Made by a program: the position numbers and the translations under genes
Assembly: GCA_047920935.1 (NCBI GenBank)
Contig: JBLRXD010000143.1
Coordinates: 1 to 10,965 of the forward strand
DNA length: 10,965 bases
Direction of reading: 5' to 3'
From: UBA7803 sp047920935
Lineage (GTDB): Bacteria; Pseudomonadota; Gammaproteobacteria; Pseudomonadales; Azotimanducaceae
Notes under the pieces: model-generated
Databases searched by the model: none
Told to the model about the DNA's origin: nothing
The model's input: the letters and a program-made list of their open reading frames with translations, nothing else
In this document: positions 7,630 through 10,965 of the stretch, in pieces
Numbering within the stretch: position 1 is the stretch's first letter
Layout: each line of letters opens with the position of its first letter

Positions 7630-8298
7630 TCACTTCGGGCCGAACCGCAACCCCAGAGTCGCCGGGGAGGATTCGAGCACCACCGGGCCGTGGGCGGTTT
7701 CGATGGTGGCGTGGAAAGCCGGCTCGGCGGCTTCACGAACGACCACCGGAACATCGAGATGACCGAGCAGTTTGCGTAGCTCGGCGGCGTGGGGGGACTC
7801 CAGGGTCACCGCTTCCAGGGCCCCGGCAACCGCCAGGCCGGCGGAGGGGTGCGGACAGTCCCGCCAGTCGATGAAGAACGGCAGCAGCGGGCCGAAGGCG
7901 TGTCCGGAAGCAAACAGCAGTTCCCATTCCAGTTGCTCACCATCGGGCGTGGTACGCCGGGTCGGCACCGGCCCACGGGTCTGCAAGCCCGCGGCGGCGT
8001 AATGGGCGGCGATCCGCGGCAGATCCCGCGAGCCCAGTGCCCAGGTCACCAGCGCCGGGTGGGACAGATCGGCGAGTGCCTGGCCGAAGGTGCCGGCGAG
8101 AGGCTGGCCCGGGTCGGGCGCGATGATTTCCAGGTAGCGCCCGTCCGCCAGGCCCACCAGGGCATTGCGTGTGCCGAGCCCCGCATGGGCGCCGCCGGGC
8201 ACCGGCGTCGCCCCGAACAGGCGCCCGGCCTCGGCCATGCCCGCGTCGAGATCGGGCGCTCCCCACATCAGATGATCGACACTGGCTTTCATGCTCAT
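7630..8298 (-). CDS. VOC-family, glyoxalase-like domain protein
   Basis: A 222-residue protein resembling the Glyoxalase_3 (glyoxalase-like) group of the vicinal oxygen chelate superfamily. It opens with VDHLMWGAPDLDAGMAEAGRLFG (from residue 7), a typical VOC start with a possible metal-binding His9. GRYLEIIAPDP (53-63) supplies a possible ligand Glu57. A second module follows, with ALEAVTLESPHAAELRKLLG and a closing VVLESSPATLGLRFG. The enzyme activity cannot be deduced; this subgroup is largely uncharacterised. GGAGG (8303-8307) lies 4 bases before ATG 8298 and 10 bases before a second in-frame ATG at 8292, so the product may start at MKASVDHL instead. It is the first gene of the leftward operon and faces the second acyl-CoA dehydrogenase gene across a divergent promoter region. 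Confidence 0.88.
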   Translation of the reverse strand: MSMKASVDHLMWGAPDLDAGMAEAGRLFGATPVPGGAHAGLGTRNALVGLADGRYLEIIAPDPGQPLAGTFGQALADLSHPALVTWALGSRDLPRIAAHYAAAGLQTRGPVPTRRTTPDGEQLEWELLFASGHAFGPLLPFFIDWRDCPHPSAGLAVAGALEAVTLESPHAAELRKLLGHLDVPVVVREAAEPAFHATIETAHGPVVLESSPATLGLRFGPK

Positions 8299-8316
8299 CC
8301 CGCCTCCGTGGCTTCC

Positions 8317-8341
8317 GACCCGGGCTGTCTGCTGCCCGGTC
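8317..8341. other. inverted repeat in the leader of the VOC gene
   Basis: GACC(C)GGGC at 8317-8325 pairs with GCCCGGTC at 8334-8341 through an 8-base stem with one bulged C and an 8-base spacer. It lies 18 to 43 bases upstream of the VOC start, so it would fall in the promoter or leader of that operon. It could be a leader hairpin or protein-binding site; no family is recognised. Confidence 0.3.
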
Positions 8342-8366
8342 GGGCGTGTGAGAATACCCGCAGGCT

Positions 8367-8390
8367 GCGGCGAGTATATAGGTTCGCCGC
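8367..8390. promoter_or_regulatory. operator-like inverted repeat around TATATA between divergent genes
   Basis: GCGGCGA (8367-8373) and TCGCCGC (8384-8390) are perfect 7-base inverted arms around a 10-base spacer containing TATATA (8375-8380), the most AT-rich stretch of this G+C-rich intergenic region. TATATA/TATACT could serve as a -10 box on either strand, although I see no convincing -35 at the right distance. A repressor bound here could control both the VOC operon and the acyl-CoA dehydrogenase gene. This is inference from layout; no regulator gene lies in the window. Confidence 0.4.
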
Positions 8391-9181
8391 ATCGGAGGAT
8401 TCATGGATTCGGGCATCGACGACGTACGGCAACGGGTGCATGCCGTTGCCGAGCGGTTTTCCGCCGAGCGCGATGAGCGCCGGCAACGCACCGCGCTGGA
8501 CCCGCGCGACTTCACCGATCTCGCCGAGGCAGGCTTTCTGCTGACCGGCGTGCCCGTGTCCATGGGCGGGCTATGGCAGGGCCTGGGTGCTTCGGTGCGG
8601 GGGTATTGCGACCTGCTCGTTCATGATTACCACGGCCCGGGTGGACGGTGAGCAACATCCGGATATGTTCGTCATCGACATGCGCGACCGCCCCTGGGAC
8701 GGTACCGCCGGGCTGGAGTTGCGCCGGGCGTGGGATGGTTACGGCATGGCGGCGACCCAGAGCCATGGCTTCGTGCTGGATGCCTGTCCGGCGGCCCGGG
8801 CGGCTTCCGCCGACGGTTTTGCCCGCGGCATGCCGGTGGCGGCGCAGCTGACGCCGTTGCTGTTCGCGGCCGTCATTCTCGGCATCCTCGATACGGCCAC
8901 CGCCGCGGCTAGGGCGACGGTGGCCCCCAGATGGCGCCAAATGCGCCCCTATGAGCAGGTCGCCTGGACCCAGGGCAGCAATCAGGCGTGGCTGGCCGAG
9001 CAGGCGTTCGCGGGCGCGCTGCAGGCGGTGGAGGCGGGTGAGGGCGGCATGCTTGCTGCCGCCAGGAGCAAACTGCTCGTGGCCGAGTTGTCGGAGAGCG
9101 CGCTCGGGTTGCTCTCCCAGGTGGTCGGCGGCGGCAGCTTCTCCCGGAGTCAGCCGTTCGGTCAATGGAGCCAGGACGTGC

Positions 9182-9236
9182 GCGCGCTGGGTTTTCTGCG
9201 GCCGCCCTGGGGCTACGCCTACGATCAGCTGCTGGG
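9182..9236 (+). repeat. left copy of a 55-base duplicated gap flank
   Basis: This stretch, ending directly at the N run, is identical over 55 bases to 9337-9391 directly after it. Both copies encode the same part of the acyl-CoA dehydrogenase C-terminus (ALGFLRPPWGYAYDQLLG). It is best read as an unmerged overlap between two contigs, not a biological repeat. Confidence 0.9.
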
Positions 9237-9336
9237 NNNNNNNNNNNNNNNNNNNNNNNNNNNNNNNNNNNNNNNNNNNNNNNNNNNNNNNNNNNNNNNN
9301 NNNNNNNNNNNNNNNNNNNNNNNNNNNNNNNNNNNN
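9237..9336. other. scaffold gap of exactly 100 Ns
   Basis: A round 100-base N run is a typical placeholder for unknown gap length. Because the flanks are identical, the true gap is probably negative: the two contigs overlap by 55 bases and nothing is missing. Collapsing removes 155 positions (9237-9391) and leaves one continuous reading frame. Confidence 0.95.
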
Positions 9337-9391
9337 GCGCGCTGGGTTTTCTGCGGCCGCCCTGGGGCTACGCCTACGATCAGCTGCTGGG
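9337..9391 (+). repeat. right copy of the 55-base duplicated gap flank
   Basis: Identical to 9182-9236. The final codons of the acyl-CoA dehydrogenase gene (MQFPD and the stop at 9408-9410) follow immediately, in the frame expected if the two copies are one. Confidence 0.9.
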
Positions 9392-9420
9392 GATGCAGTT
9401 CCCGGACTGACCGGGCGCGA

Positions 9421-10287
9421 TCACCGCAGCAGCAGAGTGGGCACGCGGGCCGCGCGCAGCAGGTCCGAGGTTTTGCTGCCGAGCAACAGGCTGCGCAGCG
9501 GCGAATGGCTGTAGGCGCCCATGATCAACATGTCCACGGACAGCTCCTGGATGCTGCGGGCGATGATGCTCTCCGCATCGCCGGGAATGAGTGACGCCGG
9601 CGCGTCGAAACCGGCGGCCTCGAGCGTCTGCCTGGCCCAATCGAGCTGCGCAGCGGCGTTGGGCTTTTCCTTGCCGGACATCACCAGGTGCACGGGCATG
9701 CCCCGAAACAGGGGGCTTGCGGCAATGATTTCCACCCCGCGACGGGTAACGTTGCCGCCGTCGAACGCGAGCAGCGCCCGGCGCGGCTCGCTGAAGGCGG
9801 CGGTGACGGTGAGAATCGGCTTGTGCAACGCGCGCACCACCTGCTCGACGTTGCGCCCCAGGTCGCGCTGGGTGGCGTCGGCGGATTCGCCGCGCCGGCC
9901 GAGCACGAACAGGCCGACGTCCGCTTCCTGCTCGGCCAGGGTCTGGTGCAGGGAGCCATAGCGCTGACGCACGTCGGGCGCCGCGACCCCCGCCAGCAAT
10001 GCCCGCTCCCGCAAGCGGTTGAGGAACACGCGGCCCTGCTCGCGGGCGGCTCTACTCTTCACTTCGTCCTGTTCGGCCAGTTCCGCCAACAGCATTTCCT
10101 GGGCGTCCATGCCGATGGCGCCGCTGTGGTCGCCGCCGCTGGCCACTTCGGGATGGCGGTCGATGACATGGAGGAATTCCAGCGGTGCGCCGATCCGGCA
10201 CGCCGCCCACGCGGAGTAGTCGGCCACATAGTCGGCGAAGCGGGATTGATCCACGCAGGCCAGCACCTTGTGTTCAGCGATCATCAT
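9421..10287 (-). CDS. tandem-domain universal stress protein (UspA family)
   Basis: A 288-residue cytoplasmic protein with two Usp domains. Domain 1 (about residues 5-160) starts HKVLACVDQSRFADYVADYS and contains LGRRGESADATQRDLGRN, a variant of the G-2X-G-9X-G nucleotide-binding motif with a 10-residue spacer. Domain 2 (about 168-288) starts RRALLAFDGGNVTRRGVEII and ends with IMGAYSHSPLRSLLLGSKTSDLL, in which the second Gly of the motif is replaced. ATP binding is therefore uncertain in both halves. Two ATGs are adjacent (10287 and 10284); the second sits at a better distance (6 bases) from the GGGGG at 10291-10295. It lies 9 bases after the SulP gene stop, so the two are probably one operon. 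Usp proteins often sit beside SulP transporters, which suggests a role in controlling that transporter or its stress response. Its stop is 10 bases from the convergent acyl-CoA dehydrogenase stop. Confidence 0.92.
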   Translation of the reverse strand: MMIAEHKVLACVDQSRFADYVADYSAWAACRIGAPLEFLHVIDRHPEVASGGDHSGAIGMDAQEMLLAELAEQDEVKSRAAREQGRVFLNRLRERALLAGVAAPDVRQRYGSLHQTLAEQEADVGLFVLGRRGESADATQRDLGRNVEQVVRALHKPILTVTAAFSEPRRALLAFDGGNVTRRGVEIIAASPLFRGMPVHLVMSGKEKPNAAAQLDWARQTLEAAGFDAPASLIPGDAESIIARSIQELSVDMLIMGAYSHSPLRSLLLGSKTSDLLRAARVPTLLLR

Positions 10288-10296
10288 GCGCCCCCG

Positions 10297-10965
10297 TCAA
10301 TGCGCCATCAGCCGTTCCACCGCATCGGGCTTGTCGTGTACGGCGAAGCGATCCATCATCGTCGCGCTTGCCTGGTTCAGGCCGATCACTTCCACATCGG
10401 TGCCTTCGCGGCGGAACTTCACCACCACCTTGTCCAAGGCGCTGACGGCGGTAATGTCCCAGAAGTGCGCGCGGCTGACGTCGATGCGCACGGTTTCGAT
10501 GACCTCCTTGAAATCGAACGAGTCGATGAAGCGTTCGGCGGAGGCAAAGAACACCTGCCCGGTCACGGTGTAGGCGCGCACCCGGCCCTCGTCCGCCGAC
10601 TTCGAGCCCACGTGGAGGATCTGGCCAACCTTGTGGGCAAAGAAGAAGCCCGACAGCAGCACGCCGACAAGCACGCCCTTGGCAAGATCGTGGGTCGCGA
10701 CCACCACGGCTACCGTGGCGAGCATCACCACCGTGGAGCTTTTCGGGTGCGCTCGCAGGTCGCGGATCGACGCCCAGTTGAAGGTGCCGATGGCGACCAT
10801 GATCATCACCGCGACCAGCGCCGCCATGGGGATCTTCGCCACCCAGTCACCCACCACCACGATCAGCAGCAGCAGGAACACGCCGGCCGCCAGGGTGGAA
10901 AGCCGGCCGCGGCCGCCCGACTTCACGTTGATCACCGACTGGCCGATCATCGCGCAGCCGGCCAT
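10297..10965 (-). CDS. SulP-family inorganic anion transporter with STAS domain (C-terminal part)
   Basis: The 5' end is cut by the right window edge, so the 222 residues seen are only the C-terminal part of a protein that is usually 480-600 residues. The visible part opens in the conserved transmembrane core (MAGCAMIGQSVINVKSGGRG) and has hydrophobic segments near fragment residues 25-60 and 75-108. It ends in a cytoplasmic STAS domain from about residue 125 (VRAYTVTGQVFFASAERFID, then FWDITAVSALDKVVVKFRREG). The Met at 10965 is internal, not a start. SulP proteins carry sulfate, bicarbonate, dicarboxylates or other anions; the substrate is not clear from this fragment. The STAS domain usually gates or regulates transport. 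A universal stress protein gene follows 9 bases after the stop. Confidence 0.92.
   Translation of the reverse strand: MAGCAMIGQSVINVKSGGRGRLSTLAAGVFLLLLIVVVGDWVAKIPMAALVAVMIMVAIGTFNWASIRDLRAHPKSSTVVMLATVAVVVATHDLAKGVLVGVLLSGFFFAHKVGQILHVGSKSADEGRVRAYTVTGQVFFASAERFIDSFDFKEVIETVRIDVSRAHFWDITAVSALDKVVVKFRREGTDVEVIGLNQASATMMDRFAVHDKPDAVERLMAH

Larger units (their letters stand above)
8403..9410 (+). pseudogene. acyl-CoA dehydrogenase, internally deleted and frameshifted; interrupted by a scaffold gap
   Basis: The gene starts at ATG 8403, 4 bases after GGAGG (8394-8398). The first 72 codons give a normal N-terminal helical domain of an acyl-CoA dehydrogenase-family protein (RVHAVAERFSAERDERR, then DLAEAGFLLTGVPVSMGG). 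At about 8610-8622 the homology jumps to another frame and resumes at SFMITTARVDGEQHPDMFVID in the middle beta-domain. It then runs through the C-terminal helical domain to FGQWSQDVRALGFLRPPWG. The original frame stops at 8651. About 100-120 residues are missing, including the flavin-binding motif region, so no active enzyme could be made. The end is split by 100 Ns; merging the duplicated 55-base flanks keeps the frame and gives the ending GMQFPD. It lies divergently to the VOC operon. Whether the internal deletion is real or an assembly error cannot be settled here. Confidence 0.82.

Noticed and set aside
7620..7754. N-terminal extension of the flavoprotein by 45 residues
   Set aside because: The extension lies within the VOC gene and is Pro/Arg/Ser-rich without a motif. 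The ATG at 7619 sits just before the FAD-binding motif, as expected.
6309..7874. Forward frame of about 521 residues across the flavoprotein and VOC genes
   Set aside because: It spans two real reverse-strand genes and shows no domain; low-complexity antisense translation.
9182..9391. Possible biological tandem duplication at the end of the acyl-CoA dehydrogenase gene
   Set aside because: Exactly 55 identical bases on each side of a 100-N placeholder, with restored frame after merging, is much better explained by an unmerged contig overlap.

Overview
This is a G+C-rich chromosomal segment from a Gram-negative bacterium. A tripartite RND efflux operon, a SulP anion transporter and several fatty acyl-CoA enzymes point to a proteobacterium, probably a gammaproteobacterium; the genus cannot be read from the sequence. 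The assembly is a draft: a run of 100 Ns is flanked on both sides by the same 55 bases. I see no phage, CRISPR array, insertion sequence, tRNA or rRNA, and no candidate for a wholly new system. The points of interest are two genes that keep both ends but lack their middle, a 38-residue membrane protein, and several inverted repeats.

Left part (1-4713, + strand). An efflux operon encodes a periplasmic adaptor (201-1337), an HAE1/AcrB-like RND permease (1334-4459) and the remains of a TolC-type outer-membrane factor (4456-4713). Each junction is a 4-base start/stop overlap. The adaptor and permease look full length. The outer-membrane factor keeps its ribosome binding site, start codon and first few codons, then jumps to the C-terminal helices, so it cannot form a channel. 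The pump would need an outer-membrane partner from elsewhere, unless this deletion is an assembly error.

Middle part (4730-8298, - strand). A 38-residue single-span membrane protein (4730-4846) converges on the efflux operon. After a 162-base spacer holding strong inverted repeats comes a likely operon transcribed leftward: a VOC/glyoxalase-like protein (8298-7630), a HI0933/TIGR03862-type flavoprotein (7619-6288) and an acyl-CoA dehydrogenase (6244-5009).

Right part (8299-10965). A 104-base divergent promoter region carries an operator-like inverted repeat around TATATA. It separates the VOC operon from a second acyl-CoA dehydrogenase gene (8403-9410), which has an internal frame-breaking deletion and is also interrupted by the scaffold gap. 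On the - strand and converging on it are a SulP anion transporter with a STAS domain (its 5' part lies beyond the right edge) and, 9 bases downstream, a tandem-domain universal stress protein. These two are probably co-transcribed and functionally linked.
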